A stretch of 64,000 nt of DNA, taken from the NCBI GenBank assembly GCA_012934845.2, contig WNNJ02003564.1, forward strand, positions 107,064 to 171,063. Direction: 5' to 3'. A program made the translations under genes and the position numbers. The notes below the pieces were generated by a model. It ran no database searches. It worked only from the letters and a program-made list of their open reading frames with translations, and had not been told where the DNA came from. Of the stretch, positions 1 through 11,729 are shown piece after piece (positions within the stretch are counted from its first letter, which is position 1; each line of letters starts with the position of its first letter). The DNA is from Pomphorhynchus laevis (taxonomy: Eukaryota > Acanthocephala > Palaeacanthocephala > Echinorhynchida > Pomphorhynchidae).

Positions 1-89
1 ATTAGAAAATTTTAAGAGAAATATTGAGTGAAAGTACAAAAAGGATTGTACTGTGCATACAGTACATTGTTTTTGCTAGCAGGATCGAC

Positions 90-440
90 GAACAATGGAA
101 AGAATGGCGAACAGTTCATAATATAAGTAAGGACCGTTCGGGTTGTCCCAAAACTATTACATAATATTGAAAACACGTGAGGCCTAAATGGAAAAGACGA
201 TGCACAGTCTGTTAGAAAAATGGATCATCAAACACAGTTAAAAAGAGAAACTGAAGAATGAAAATATATTTGAAATTCAAAGCACACAAAATGCAGTGCC
301 ATCAGTCGATCTCATTACAAGGAACGAAAAATGTCATTCTGGAACGGGATCACAAACATATTTGACAAAAACCAGTTAACATTAAGAAACATTATATTTA
401 GAGATGAATGGCAAGTTTAATAATAAAATTACCGGACATG
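90..440 (+). pseudogene. Possible Tc1/mariner-type transposase relic
   Basis: A very decayed stretch with two short blocks resembling Tc1/mariner transposases. Near 150 the translation reads DRSGCPKT, like the basic GRP-type linker after the helix-turn-helix. Near 395 it reads NIIFRDEW, like the VIFSDE block around the second catalytic aspartate. The spacing of roughly 80 codons fits the family, but frames shift and stops are frequent, and I see no terminal inverted repeats. It may be chance similarity. Confidence 0.28.
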
Positions 441-743
441 ATCACTAATCAAGCAAAAAAGTTTTTTCGGAAAACCATTACAATCTCCAAAAGTAACGAT
501 ATTGTATCAGATTGAAATCAGAATTAATTCTAATTGAAATCAGAATTATTGGAAAAAAATCTTTGAGAATAAAGAAACAGATAAGACGTGCTTATAATTG
601 TGTATTGAATCACTTGTAAAATAAAACTTATTTCACATTTTTTATTTGTTATTTTAAATGTATTACACGTTAACAGTGGTTACATTTATTTAGTCACCCT
701 TCACTTCAACATTTTTTAATTTAAATTTCAAATTGAAATTTAC

Positions 744-1033
744 CTATAAATAAAGATGCTATCTGCAAAGAAGATATTGACTGAATCACCTATACCAATT
801 AGTTGTTTGCTGCTGTATGAAGAGATAGCTGATTTATTTCTAGTGTCAACCAAGGTTACAATTCTCATTTGTCTAAAATGCCATGTTTGATTACGCACGG
901 ATTTCTTATGACGGCTTAGCTTTCTCATTCTAACTCTGCTGAAGTCCAAGTGATCAAGCAATATAATTTCATTTTGTTTCATTGTAACCACTTCAGGCAA
1001 CGTCGTGGCAATGGTATTAACCCTGTGCTCATG
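744..1033 (-). CDS. Probable internal exon of an unidentified host gene
   Basis: On the minus strand this 290-nt stretch is open throughout (96 codons plus two bases). It is preceded by a pyrimidine-rich tract ending in AAAAG and followed directly by GTAAAT, a good 5' splice site (ATAG|GTAAAT). The peptide starts HEHRVNTIATT and ends ADSIFIY, with a basic middle (RVRMRKLSRHKKSVR). Its amino-acid use is balanced, unlike the Ile/Asn/Lys-rich chance frames of the AT-rich flanks. I do not recognise the family and see no transposon motif. It would begin in phase 0 and end with two bases of a codon. Neighbouring exons were not found: upstream ones would lie to the right and downstream ones to the left or outside the window. 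Confidence 0.45.
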
Positions 1034-1600
1034 CTTTTAACACAAAAGGAAAATGAACAACTGAAAAAATTGCTGGTATTTACAAAAATTATCGACTGAT
1101 GATTATTACTTAAATCGATGATTTTTATTCTTTCTGATTGCAGTCCATTGTTAAATTCGGTATAAATAATGATAAATGTTTCACCGTCTATCCATTTGAC
1201 TTTTACGTTGTTTGGATAGATACTATGAAAAATACTTGTAAAATAATATTCTTTATAAGAACTTACCTTTTGTCTTTAATTTGTAACAATTGGCAATCAT
1301 TTAAAACTAGCAAGCTTATTTGAACGTTATTATCCTTTTCGTATAAAAAAAGAAATCATGTTATTTTTAAAAGCATATAAAAGTGAATGTGTCACTTACA
1401 TTTAACGATGTCAACAAAATACAGTATTCTGAAGCGAAACGATTTTCCAACATAATTGTATCGATAATATCGATAACAAACGAACATTTAAAATGTAGAT
1501 CATTATATTCATATTTGTATATTTTAGAAATTGGATCCCCGAATTTTAACTTAACATAAAAATAGTAAAAATTAAAAAAATTTATTATTATTTTTTAAAA
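1034..1600. other. AT-rich stretch, nothing recognised
   Basis: Low-complexity AT-rich sequence with short chance frames only. The 61-codon plus-strand frame at 1138-1323 has the composition of translated AT-rich DNA and shows no motif. Confidence 0.5.
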
Positions 1601-1608
1601 TAATAATA

Positions 1609-2000
1609 AGTAGCGTCATGCTGTATCAATAATAGGAACAATAGCTAACAATAAATTTTACGTTGATTTCTCTCGATTTGTTTAATTTTACAAACAATGG
1701 AGTCTGCTTTAACTTAATTGCATCTATGAACTGAAACGATTTAACTTAATTGCATCTATGAGCTGAAATTCTTCTGGTTGTGGTACGACATTATTCTCAC
1801 ATATATTGTTCATATTCTTGATGCTGCATGACGTTACTAATCAAACTGGGCCGGTCTCGACGTGAAATGTACGGAGTAAGCAGATACTATGGGTCGAAAC
1901 TTGAGATGTAGGTCTTGGTCAGTAGCTGATGATACCCACCAGGCTGATTAGTAGCGTCATGCTGTATCAAGAATAGGAACAATACCTACTGTTATGGTTT
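1609..2000. repeat. Foldback repeat family R-A, copy 1
   Basis: The block TTAACTTAATTGCATCTATG occurs twice in a row (about 1710-1757). It leads into a sequence whose reverse complement follows at about 1945-1995 (GTAGCGTCATGCTGTATCAA and on), giving a head-to-head arrangement. The centre holds GGGTCGAAAC near 1891 and CTGATGATACCC near 1925. The 3' end of the unit also stands alone at 1609-1650. The same unit returns at 2370-2590 and 2640-2990. Confidence 0.55.
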
Positions 2001-2369
2001 TCGGCCATTAATGATCTGTGACCTTTAATAATAAATATAATACTTTCTAACGCATTTTGGTCATTGGTTAAAAAATTAGTGAAAACATGTCAAATGCTTA
2101 TTTCGACAATATGCTAATTTCAATGTGATCAGCTTGAGAATGAAATACTTTTGACTGTTTAGTTTCTTTAATGTCAATACTTTATCCACCAATGATTAAA
2201 TTTATTTACATATTTAACAAATATTTAAATTTGTATTCTAGCTATTGTAATATCTTCGTTTATCAGCTTGTAATTGAAATATTTTAGTTAAATAAGAGGT
2301 TGTATAAAATTACTTTATAATTTAATAAATATATATTATATATAAATATATATCCCATACCTGAAACGT

Positions 2370-2590
2370 AGGTATGGGTATTTTTAATACAGCAGGACGC
2401 TACTAATCAGTCTGTGTGGGGTTCATCCGCTGCTGACCCAGACCTGAAATGTAGGTCTGCGTCAGCAGCTGATGAGACCCATCTAGACTGATTAGTAGCG
2501 TTCTGCTGTATCAAAAATAGGAACAATACCTGTGAGGATAATATTGTGGCAAAACCAGAAGAATTTCAGCTCACAGATGCAATCAAGTTA
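2370..2590. repeat. Foldback repeat family R-A, copy 2 (long hairpin)
   Basis: A nearly complete palindrome. ATACAGCAGGACGCTACTAA at about 2380 is mirrored by TTAGTAGCGTTCTGCTGTAT at about 2492. Inside it, GCTGCTGACCCAGACCT pairs with AGGTCTGCGTCAGCAGC around a GAAATGT loop (about 2430-2470), followed directly by CTGATGAGACCC. Transcribed RNA would form a stem of about 60 bp. No coding content. Confidence 0.6.
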
Positions 2591-2639
2591 AATTAAAAAC
2601 ATTCATTGCAAGTGGCGGCATGAAAAACAGTGATCCGGC

Positions 2640-2990
2640 TAGCAGGTAACACTACTAGGGTAGGTTTCTAATACATCGTTAGAATGCGATCCCTTACCAA
2701 AAGTAATATACAGAAATGTATACCAACACCACTGGAGCTGCTTTCCTAGTGGACTTAACGTTGTATCGCGATACAGACGTACTGAGTTCAAAGACGATCA
2801 GCACCAGTGTACGGAGTAAGCAGATAACTGTCTAAACGTGAAATGTAGGTCTGGGTCAGCAGCTGATGAGAACCATCCAGGCTAATTAGTAGCATCCTGT
2901 TGTATCAATAATAGGAACAATACCTGTAAGGATAATGTCGTGTTAGAACCAGAAGAATATCAGATCACAGATGCAATCAAGTTAAATTAT
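2640..2990 (+). repeat. Repeat family R-A, copy 3, with a longer 5' part
   Basis: Contains the R-A block AACGTGAAATGTAGGTCTGG at about 2834 followed by CTGATGAGAACC and the same 3' tail as copy 2 up to GATGCAATCAAGTTAAAT. Upstream (2640-2830) is a GC-richer unique stretch, including TGTATCGCGATACAGACG, present once here. It may be the fuller form of the element. Confidence 0.45.
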
Positions 2991-3214
2991 TTTTTATTAA
3001 TTATTACAAATTAATTAATTTATAATTAATTTTTAATAAAAATTAAAAAATAATTTTCATTAATTAATTTCTTGATTGGATGATAAATTATAAAATTTAT
3101 TAAAAACTAAAGCAGCTAAGTTTGATTCTTTCTATTTGTCGCGTTACAGTTTCAGTTAAACTGCTCTTATTATCCGTTTATATCCATGAAAGACGACCTT
3201 GACAAAGCTTTGTT

Positions 3215-3290
3215 TTAAGCTGTCAAATAATTGACCGGCTTGTATCAGTCATATGGATAGTTTTCAAAAATACCTGTTTAGATTTATTTC
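3215..3290 (+). repeat. Short fragment shared with the RTE LINE leader
   Basis: CAAATAATTGACCGGCTTGT and the following ATCAGTCATATGGATAGTTT match, with few differences, the sequence at about 55926-55975 just upstream of the RTE-like LINE coding region. Probably a fragment of that element's 5' region. Confidence 0.4.
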
Positions 3291-3494
3291 ATGACATGAG
3301 CAAGGTTATATTATTCAAAAAGGCGATCTATTCAAATCACAGAATATATCTTTGCCAACATGAATTAATTGAAAACGATCCTAGAGTATAGGGTAGATAC
3401 AAATATTTTAGAAGAAAATGAAGAGCAATCAATAATCAGTTACTTGATGTCAACTGATACTACAAATAAATTAGTGTAGAGTGTAAATCAGCAT

Positions 3495-3745
3495 TTTTGT
3501 AGTAAATCAGCATTTCGGCGACAGGGAGTTCAGCAGAAACAGTAACAGGCTCGAAACACGAAATGTAGGTGTGGGCTCACTGCTGATAATGTCCACCCAC
3601 GCTGATTGTAGTGTACAGTGATGCTGATAGGATTCAAACAACCACACGGGGATAATATCAAACCGATCAATAAAGAATAGCGGATCGTGTAAGCAATATT
3701 CACAATAGTTTAGAGTATGTTGACTGTCACCTTGTATATGCAAAT
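3495..3745 (+). repeat. Repeat family R-B, single copy
   Basis: Same sequence family as the two copies at 54990-55660: shared blocks are CAGCATTTCGGCGACA, CGAAACACGAAATGTAGG, GGGCTCACTGCTGAT, CACCCACGCTGATTGTAG and GATAATATCAAACCGA. The apparent minus-strand reading frame here is carried by all copies and is a by-product of the repeat, not a gene. GTGGG/CCCAC arms enclose the CTGAT motif. Confidence 0.6.
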
Positions 3746-3749
3746 ATCC

Positions 3750-6290
3750 ATTATGTATCTAAACTATTAGGATGTTTTGGAAGGTGATCAAAGGTTTTGA
3801 TGTTGCAAATTTTGATGTATAACTTTTAGAAACTAAAAGTCGATGTTAAATTACGTTGATTGCATATTTAAGGATTATAAGTTACTTTTTATGGTTTTTT
3901 ATCTGATGAATATCGCCAGTATTTTATTTATTGATACTTTTAATTTATTATGAAGTTCGAGTTCTTATCAGATCTTACTTTTACTGTTGCGGTAAGCAGG
4001 TTGATTGATTATATCGACTGACAATTTGAGATGATATCCACGTATTAATTAAAGTGTAATTGAAGATTATCGTCTAATTATAAAGGCAATAGATGCTAAG
4101 TTTTTCCGGCAGTTTATTATCCTGGAATCAGGGTAATATCTGTAATATAAGGATATTTGCACATTATGTTCTGAGTGAAGGACAACTGATCTACACTAAA
4201 GAGTCTTGCAAGTGCTTTGAAGTATGCAAATCTAAGTAATATATGTTTTGTGGATCTGGGTAAGACTAGCGTAAGGCCATGCACTTCCTCATTATTGTTC
4301 GTTATTCATTATTATCAGTTATTATTGTTCGTTAATCATTATCCGTTATTATTGTAAATAATAATCTAAAAAACATAATAAACTTACTAGCATATTCCCT
4401 TGACCTACTAGATGCAATCTACTCGAGCATTCATTAATAGCAATTTCACTAAAATAGCAAAACAACATTTAAACATTGCAAATATAAGCGTATACGTGAA
4501 GTTGAAATCTTCTAATGACATAAGTAGAAAATTGCCAATTTCGGGACAGGCTGCCTAAAGTTAATCACACGTTGACGGCTGAATACATTGCGATATGTAC
4601 CTTATCCTTTTGCTGTAGAGCCAATAGAATATAATCGCTTTTAAAATCGCGAACCGATGATATGCCATATTTAATTAGTTCATTTGCCTAAAAGCGAACA
4701 GTTGTGAGCACTGAAACGCTGTGATAGTTAAAAATAAATGATTCCATACTATTGCTCCGTCTAGCTTACTGTATTTTTAGCACAAATCCATCCTAAAATT
4801 ATCTACCATAACTCATAATTATAATTTATAATTAGATAAAACATATTATAACATTATCGAAGTAGTTTATTCGATAATTTACGTGATACAAAGTGTAATC
4901 ATATGGTCAAGTTAATCATTTAAGCAAAATAAATAAATTAACTAAATTAATCGATTAATGCAATATTCAAAAGAATTGATTTATACTTTATATATAGCAA
5001 TATAGATAATGCAATTTAGATATACAATGAATTTATTATAAATGATAGATCTGCAATGAAAGTGATTGTCAAACATTTGGAAAAAACATTTTATTATATA
5101 TTGCAATAAAATAATAATTTCATAGCAATATGATAATATTGATAATTAATTGTTATTTATTTTATAATAATTTTATTTTTATAATTTAATAATATAAGAA
5201 TTATATTATTCTATAATATTTATTATATTATATATATTCTATCTATATTCAGATGAGGTTTGTCAAAGTGGTAGAAAACAGTAACGAAACGACCTATATT
5301 TTTTAAATATTTACGTTTCACTTATTTCTAAGCATTTTTCAGAACGTTTCAATTGTTTGTAGCATTCATGTACTTGTAACTTTTGACAAGGAAGAATATA
5401 AAATATGGATATTTATAATTGAAGTAGTAAACCATCAGATAGTCATAAATGAAAATAAGTTACATCAGAAAGTTATATTGGGTACCTTATGACGAAGTTA
5501 CGCAATCCTAACTGTAGATCATGGAATATTTGCAGTTTTACTTCTTGCATAATTTATTACCTATTTTATCTTTCGTAAATAGTGAATTCAATTTTTATAC
5601 AATTTTATTATAAACTGTCTAATACATCTAATACAGCAGGAATTATCCAACTAAACAAAACAATAAAATAGTTTTATTTAACGAAAAATACTTAAGTTTT
5701 ATGGTTTACCATTGACATCAAATAAAGAATTTACACAAGTTTTTTTCGATGAACAGCTCAATGTTACAGTCCATAAAATGTAAATTTTGATCGTTGCTTC
5801 ATTTTCTTATTTATTAGTACAAATTAATAATAACAAATGAAATTATACTTTGAATTAATAAGTTATCAACAAATATTTAAGACAGGGCAGCCTTTTTACT
5901 AGAATATTTCATATTTGATTTGATCACAAAATTTGCAACTGTTGAAATTCACTTTAGTCATAAAGAATTTACACATAATATAAAATCCGATTGTAAATGT
6001 TAGCTGACACATATTTACCATGTATTTGGATATATTTGGATACCCAGGACAACTAAGGTCTATTAAATGCAGCTGTCCTTTTGACACTCTAGTGATGTGT
6101 GTTCCTTAAATATAAATTAACGTTAACAGATATTTCCATAAATAATTGATTTATAATGCTTTATTATTCGATAAAAACTACTATTAAATATTTATAAAAA
6201 TATTAATAAATATTAAATAATATTTATTAATATTAAATATTAAGTTATTAAGTTTTTTAAAAGTTACAAGATCGTAATTATTACATGAAG
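3750..6290. other. Gene-free AT-rich region
   Basis: No supported coding region. Contents are AT-rich filler, a short degenerate repeat of ATTATTGTTCGTTA-type units at about 4290-4375, and AT microsatellite-like tracts near 5090-5240 and 6180-6245. The short minus-strand frame near 5900-6087 has no features I can support. Confidence 0.5.
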
Positions 6291-6344
6291 GCGAGGAAAC
6301 AGGAATATTTATTTGAGTACAAGATTATTGTGTTTAAGAGCTTA

Positions 6345-6445
6345 AACACACAACCCCGAAGATGACGTGCCGTAGTGCCGTCGAAATATTGGATTTTTGT
6401 AATTAAATAAATATTCCTGTTATCTCTCCTTTATGTAATAATTTG
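6345..6445 (+). repeat. Penelope-tail-like fragment with hairpin module
   Basis: Contains CGAAGATGACG, a hairpin loop, then CCGTCGAAATATTGG (about 6357-6393). The GACG/CGTC arms pair. The layout matches the hairpin module of the downstream array, but with different stem bases. Confidence 0.4.
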
Positions 6446-6605
6446 GATTGGAAACAAATTTTCTCTAAGATCGTAATTTTCAGAGAAATATTTTCTGATA
6501 ATTACAAGATTGTAATTTTCTGAAGATGCTAAAAGTGCTGATTATTTATGCTTATTTGAGCTGGATCATATTTAAATGGTAAGTGTATTTTAAATGATTT
6601 ACGTG

Positions 6606-8465
6606 ATATAAAGGTATTAAAGAAAGGTATTGAAGAAAGAAAAAACTTTTATTTGATATTTCGCTGACCTCTGTTACCATCTTCAGAAAATTACATCGTC
6701 AGTAATTTTACAGGCTGCAACAAACTTGGTTGCTTAATATATAATATGATAATTTTAAATAATTGATAAAGATTCAATATTGATAAAGAATTATTGAAGA
6801 CGGATCAAAGAAAAGAGGAAAATTTTATATTGATATTTCGCTAACCTCTGTTACCATCTTCAGAAAATTACATCGTCAGTAATTTTACAGGCTGCAATAA
6901 ACTTGGTTGCTTAATATATAATATGATAATTTTAAATAGTTGATAAAGATTCAATATTGATAAAGAATTATTAAAGATGGATCAAAGAAAAGAGGAAAAT
7001 TTTATATTGATATTTCGCTAACCTCAGTTAGTATCTTTAGAAAATTACATCTTCAGTAATTTTACCGGCTGCAACAAACTTGGTTGCTTAATATATAATA
7101 TGATAATTTTAAATAGTTGATAAAGATTCAATATTGATAAAGAATTATTGAAGATGGATCAAAGAAAAGAGGAAAATTTTATATTGATATTTCGCTAACC
7201 TCAGTTAGTATCTTTAGAAAATTACATCTTCAGTAATTTTACCGCTGCAACAAACTTGGTTTCTTAATATATAATATGATAATTTTAAATAGTTGATAAA
7301 GATTCAATATTGATAAAGAATTATTAAAGATGGATCAAAGAAAAGAGGAAAATTTTATATTGATATTTCGCTAACCTCAGTTAGTATCTTTAGAAAATTA
7401 CATCTTCAGTAATTTTACCGCTGCAACAAACTTGGTTTCTTAATATATAATATGATAATTTTAAATAGTTGATAAAGATTCAATATTGATAAAGAATTAT
7501 TAAAGATGGATCAAAGAAAAGAGGAAAATTTTATATTGATATTTCGCTAACCTCAGTTAGTATCTTTAGAAAATTACATCTTCAGTAATTTTACCGGCTG
7601 CAACAAACTTGGTTGCTTAATATATAATATGATAATTTTAAATAGTTGATAAAGATTCAATATTGATAAAGAATTATTAAAGATGGATCAAAGAAAAGAG
7701 GAAAATTTTATATTGATATTTCGCTAACCTCAGTTAGTATCTTTAGAAAATTACATCTTCAGTAATTTTACCGGCTGCAACAAACTTGGTTGCTTAATAT
7801 ATAATATGATAATTTTAAATAGTTGATAAAGATTCAATATTGATAAAGAATTATTAAAGATGGATCAAAGAAAAGAGGAAAATTTTATATTGATATTTCG
7901 CTAACCTCAGTTAGTATCTTTAGAAAATTACATCTTCAGTAATTTTACCGGCTGCAACAAACTTGGTTGCTTAATATATAATATGATAATTTTAAATAGT
8001 TGATAAAGATTCAATATTGATAAAGAATTATTGAAGATGGATCAAAGAAAAGAGGAAAATTTTATATTGATATTTCGCTAACCTCAGTTAGTATCTTTAG
8101 AAAATTACATCTTCAGTAATTTTACCGGCTGCAACAAACTTGGTTTCTTAATATATAATATGATAATTTTAAATAGTTGATAAAGATTCAATATTGATAA
8201 AGAATTATTAAAGATGGATCAAAGAAAAGAGGAAAATTTTATATTGATATTTCGCTAACCTCTGCTAGCATCGTTAGAAAATTACATCTTCAGTAATTTT
8301 ACCGCTGCAACAAACTTGGTTGCTTAATATATAATATGATAATTTTAAATAGTTGATAAAGATTCAATATTGATAAAGAATTATTGAAGATTGATCAAAG
8401 AAAAGAGGAAAATTTTATATTGATATTTCGCTAACCTCTGCTAGCATCTGTAGAAAATTACATCA
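6606..8465 (-). repeat. Tandem array of about ten 176-177 bp units (retrozyme-like)
   Basis: The marker GATTCAATATTGATAAAGAA recurs at 6771, 6948, 7125, 7301, 7477, 7654, 7831, 8008, 8185 and 8361, a period of 176-177 bp. Central units are almost identical; the first (from about 6606) and last (to about 8465) are more diverged. Read on the minus strand, each unit carries CTGAAGAT (CTAAAGAT in the central copies), a stem-loop, then GGTTAGCGAAATATCAATAT. This resembles the CUGANGA-stem II-GAAA half of a hammerhead ribozyme, with one extra base before the stem. AATTTT upstream and AAAATT downstream could form part of stem I. No reading frame runs through the array. It fits a satellite or retrozyme-type tandem element; ribozyme activity is inference only. 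Confidence 0.75.
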
Positions 8466-8890
8466 TAATTTAATTTATAATATCATTATAATATATCATT
8501 ATATAAAACATTAAAACATTAATATAATTCGTTAATTAAAATAATATAAATTACTAAAAATATTCCGTTCTATATTAATTAACGGAATATTAATTATACA
8601 ATCGTATTAGCGCTTCTCCTAACTTTACTTTCTCGAATGTATTAGTGTTCTATTGTATAATTGAACTAAATGCTTAATATTTTAATATTAAGTTGATACT
8701 GATCCATTATTGAATCCATTATTATTGAATCCATTACACTGATCCATTATTATTTTTCAAAATAAAATAATTTGAATTTAATAATTTGAAAAATCCATGA
8801 AAGGATTTTATACCGCCCACTATCTGGACATACAAATATGCTCATTGTTTTCCGTTGGAAAATACTGCTGATTTTCTATGATTTACATAA
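8466..8890. other. AT-rich spacer after the array
   Basis: No gene or strong repeat, apart from short duplicated ATTGAATCCATTA and ACTGATCCATTATT blocks near 8700-8750 that echo the start of the dispersed array monomer at 8893. Confidence 0.4.
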
Positions 8891-8892
8891 AT

Positions 8893-9008
8893 TTTAAATA
8901 GTTGATACTGATCCATTATTAATAAAGAATCATTGGAGCTGGATCAAAGAAAAGAGGAAATTTTTTATTGATATTTCGCTAACCTCAGTTAGTATCTTCA
9001 GAAAATTA
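8893..9008 (-). repeat. Dispersed, diverged monomer of the 177-bp family
   Basis: Contains AATAGTTGATACTGATCCAT, GGATCAAAGAAAAGAGGAAA and GATATTTCGCTAACCTCAGT in the same order and spacing as the array units, then ends in a pair of unrelated hairpins. Orientation as in the array. Confidence 0.6.
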
Positions 9009-9012
9009 CTAC

Positions 9013-9074
9013 AGATCCAGACACTACAGTAGTAGTGTCTGGATCTCTGACTGTAGAGATCCAGATCTCTACAG
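9013..9074. repeat. Two adjacent perfect hairpins
   Basis: AGATCCAGACACTA (9013) pairs with TAGTGTCTGGATCT (ending 9046) around CAGTAG. CTGTAGAGATC (9051) pairs with GATCTCTACAG (ending 9074) around two bases. Both are built from the same GATCCAGA-like material, as if made by repeated local inverted copying. Confidence 0.7.
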
Positions 9075-9082
9075 ACACTTCT

Positions 9083-9130
9083 GATCCGAATTAAAAATTG
9101 TGCCACTGGCATTTGCTTGCACTGTCGCGT
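9083..9130. repeat. Shared block, copy 1 (GTGCCACTGGC)
   Basis: ATCCGAATTAAAAATTGTGC through CTTGCACTGTCGCGTAACGA closely matches the block at 13271-13321. It is clearly richer in GC than its surroundings and probably marks the edge of a dispersed element. Confidence 0.5.
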
Positions 9131-9419
9131 AACGATTTTTAATCGACCTGTGTATGGGATATTTGAAATGAAATGTTGAATTAATAATTAATAATTACAT
9201 CGTTAATGTAAACCATGTTATTTTTTTCTTTCTCGATTAATGTTTTGCAATCAACATTATAAGTAATTATTTAAAATATATTTGATTACCGACTTAAAAT
9301 ATATATTTATCTTAACTCATTAGACAAAATTTAATAATAAATTTAGCAATAATTTTAGAATTATTGAAAATATATGCTTTTTAATATAAAAATATTATTA
9401 GTTTTCTTTAACAGTAAGA

Positions 9420-10420
9420 ATGAAATTTTTATTGTGTATTATCTATCAAATTTAAAAAATTGGAACCGTATGTTATTTATTAGTCAATTCATAAAGTTGA
9501 TATTTATTTTATATATTAACTTTACATAAATATAATAAAATCTTATGTAATTATTTATTATTTTTTATTATTATTGTAAAAGTTAATTATAAACAATGTC
9601 TCAATTATCTGATATGATTATTGCGAAATATTATTTATATATTATAATGAATATTAATATCATTGCGAAATATATAATTATATAAATATAAATAGTATAA
9701 AATCTTATATAATCATTTATTATTTATAAATATTTATCTTTAATTTAAAATATTTATGATATTTTAAATATTGCATTTTGAAATATTAAACTTATTTGTT
9801 ATTTATAATTAATTTATTTTTATTTATATATAGTATAAAATACGTAGACTCTGTTATCTGATCTGATTTATATCTGATCTGAGGTTATAATTTTAAGAGT
9901 AGAATTTTATATAAATACTACTGTATTATATTATATTATTATGAATTGTCTACAGATTATAATCTGGCCGATTATCCAAGTCACTTGTAGTATCATCCTC
10001 TATTTTGCTTGTTTATTTTCTCCCAAACATCAAAGCTATTTTGTGTCATAATTATTAATTTATTAATTTTTAAAATACATAGACTTTGATTCATCGTATA
10101 TTATTTATTAGTTAATTCATTAAAATTGAATTTTAATTTGAATTTTAATTATAAATTTTATCATTAAAAATAATAATAATAATCTTTATTATTTATAATT
10201 ATTTATCTTTATTTTTATTTATATATAGTATTTATTTATATAGTAATATTATAATAGTTTATATTATATTATATTATAATATAATATTATATGATATTAT
10301 TTATATTATATTATAATAGTTTATATATAATAATAGTTTATAATAGTTTATAATAGTAATATTTATAATAGTTTATATATAAATAGTTTATTTATATATA
10401 ATTTAAAATTCTTGATCACA
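9420..10420 (+). repeat. Worn Penelope-tail-like repeats in AT-rich DNA
   Basis: The blocks GTTATTTATTAGTCAATTCA (about 9471), AGTATAAAATACGTAGACTC (about 9832) and similar ones near 10065 match the tail region behind the Penelope-like coding sequence at 21.6-22.4 kb, where they read ATTAAATACATAGACTCAGT. The rest is (TA)-rich simple sequence, notably 10230-10400. No coding content. Confidence 0.4.
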
Positions 10421-10439
10421 AACTACTTACAATTACAAG

Positions 10440-10600
10440 TACAATCTTTGACGACAACCAACGACAACCTTCGACGACAACTAACAACAACCATCGACGA
10501 CATCCGCTGGCTACTTACAACTAACGACTACTTACAACTAACGCGAACTACTTACAACTAACGACTTGCAGACTAACGGAGTTTAAACATTCTTGATTAT
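10440..10600 (+). repeat. Degenerate short tandem repeat (CAACTAACGAC-like)
   Basis: ACTTACAACTAACGAC recurs three times in about 60 bp (10510-10570), after several CGACGACAAC-like blocks. It immediately precedes the LINE ORF1 relic and may be its leader. Confidence 0.5.
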
Positions 10601-10623
10601 TACTAACTAACTGACATCTTATT

Positions 10624-11115
10624 ATGGCAAAGAGAAAGCTAACTAAAAATCCACTCCTGTCACACATGCTCCAACCGTATCACCTCTCAATAATTTACAT
10701 CCTTCCGTCAAAATCATCTCCAGTAACATCTCCGATCAACCGATTCAACACTCCACTCCTGTCACACATGCTCCAAACTATCTTAAATCTTCACTTAGCA
10801 CCCCTGTCATTCCCACGTTTATCTGCTTTTCTGCTTCTACTCCTACCAGGTCTGTCCGTCCATCACTTATACGTAATCGTTTTCCTTCGCGCGATCGATG
10901 CATTATCAAATCTAATTTAAAGTTTCCGAATCTGTTTCTCCTCAATGTCGCCTCGATGATGATGTATCTGCTTTCAGGTCCATCCTAGCAACCATTCTTC
11001 CTGATGACAATCCATCCCTCTTCAATAATATCGCTCGTGTATCCTTTATTCGTTTAAACAAATCCACTAAATCCAATCATCTCAGTCATCCACTCCTAAA
11101 AATCGTTTTCCGACA
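10624..11115 (+). pseudogene. LINE ORF1 relic (L2/CR1-like)
   Basis: The composition switches to coding-like, C-rich sequence. One frame reads a Ser/Thr/Pro-rich segment with a duplicated STPVTHAP, then RDRCIIKSNL. A second frame continues CRLDDDVSAFRSILATILPD and, after further residues, HPLLKIVF. That order (RxR-IIxxxL, an acidic helix, then RPLLKVVF) is typical of the ORF1 ordered domain of L2/CR1-type LINEs. At least one frameshift separates the halves, and no ORF2 follows, so this is a truncated fossil. The 98-codon frame that covers its first part is only partly the true frame. Confidence 0.45.
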
Positions 11116-11129
11116 TAGTTCACATGATT

Positions 11130-11720
11130 CATCGTATATTATTTATTACTTAATGCATTAAAATTGAATTTTAATTATAAATTTTAATTATAAATTTTAT
11201 CATTTAAAAATATAAATTGTATAGAATGTTTTATAATCTTTATTATTTATAATTATTTATCTTTATTTTTATTTATATATAGTATAAAATAAATATACTC
11301 AGTTAGCTGATCTGATTTATTGTCTGTTATAAAATTTTAATTTGCTTAAAAACTGATTTGGACGGTCTTGCCGTAGATTCTAATTTATTCTTTCTTTAAC
11401 TACATCTCATTTCGACATATCATTTTCGTTTTTATTATTATCATGTTTGTTTTTACTTACCACAATCCTTTGGATGGATTACAATTCAGATAAATCCTCA
11501 CTACAATCACATCTAACTGTACTAGTATCGATTATAAATAAATATTATTAACGTGCTATGCTATATATTGTATCTACATGATCTACTAAAGTTCATACTG
11601 TCAGATTCTTCGTTATTAATTCTATGTTATATAATCATTTATTATTTATAAATATTTATCTTTATTTTTAATTTATGTATAGTATAAATCACGTATACTC
11701 AGTTATCTGATTTGTAAAAT
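11130..11720 (+). repeat. More Penelope-tail-like repeat copies
   Basis: Two further copies of the tail block: ATTTATTACTTAATGCATTA (about 11142) leading to AGTATAAAATAAATATACTC and AGTTAGCTGATCTG (about 11281-11314), then AGTATAAATCACGTATACTC and AGTTATCTGATTTG (about 11681-11714). No coding region. Confidence 0.45.
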
Positions 11721-11729
11721 TGTGTAAAA

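Noticed and set aside
3507-3743. Minus-strand protein of 78 codons, also seen at 55006-55263 (plus) and 55393-55689 (minus)
   Set aside because: The same frame appears wherever repeat R-B occurs, including both inverted copies. It follows the repeat, and the hairpin structure explains its conservation.
6606-8465. CRISPR array
   Set aside because: The whole 177-bp unit is repeated with no unique spacers, and the context is eukaryotic.
8930-9112. Minus-strand 60-codon frame
   Set aside because: It covers a diverged array monomer and two hairpins.
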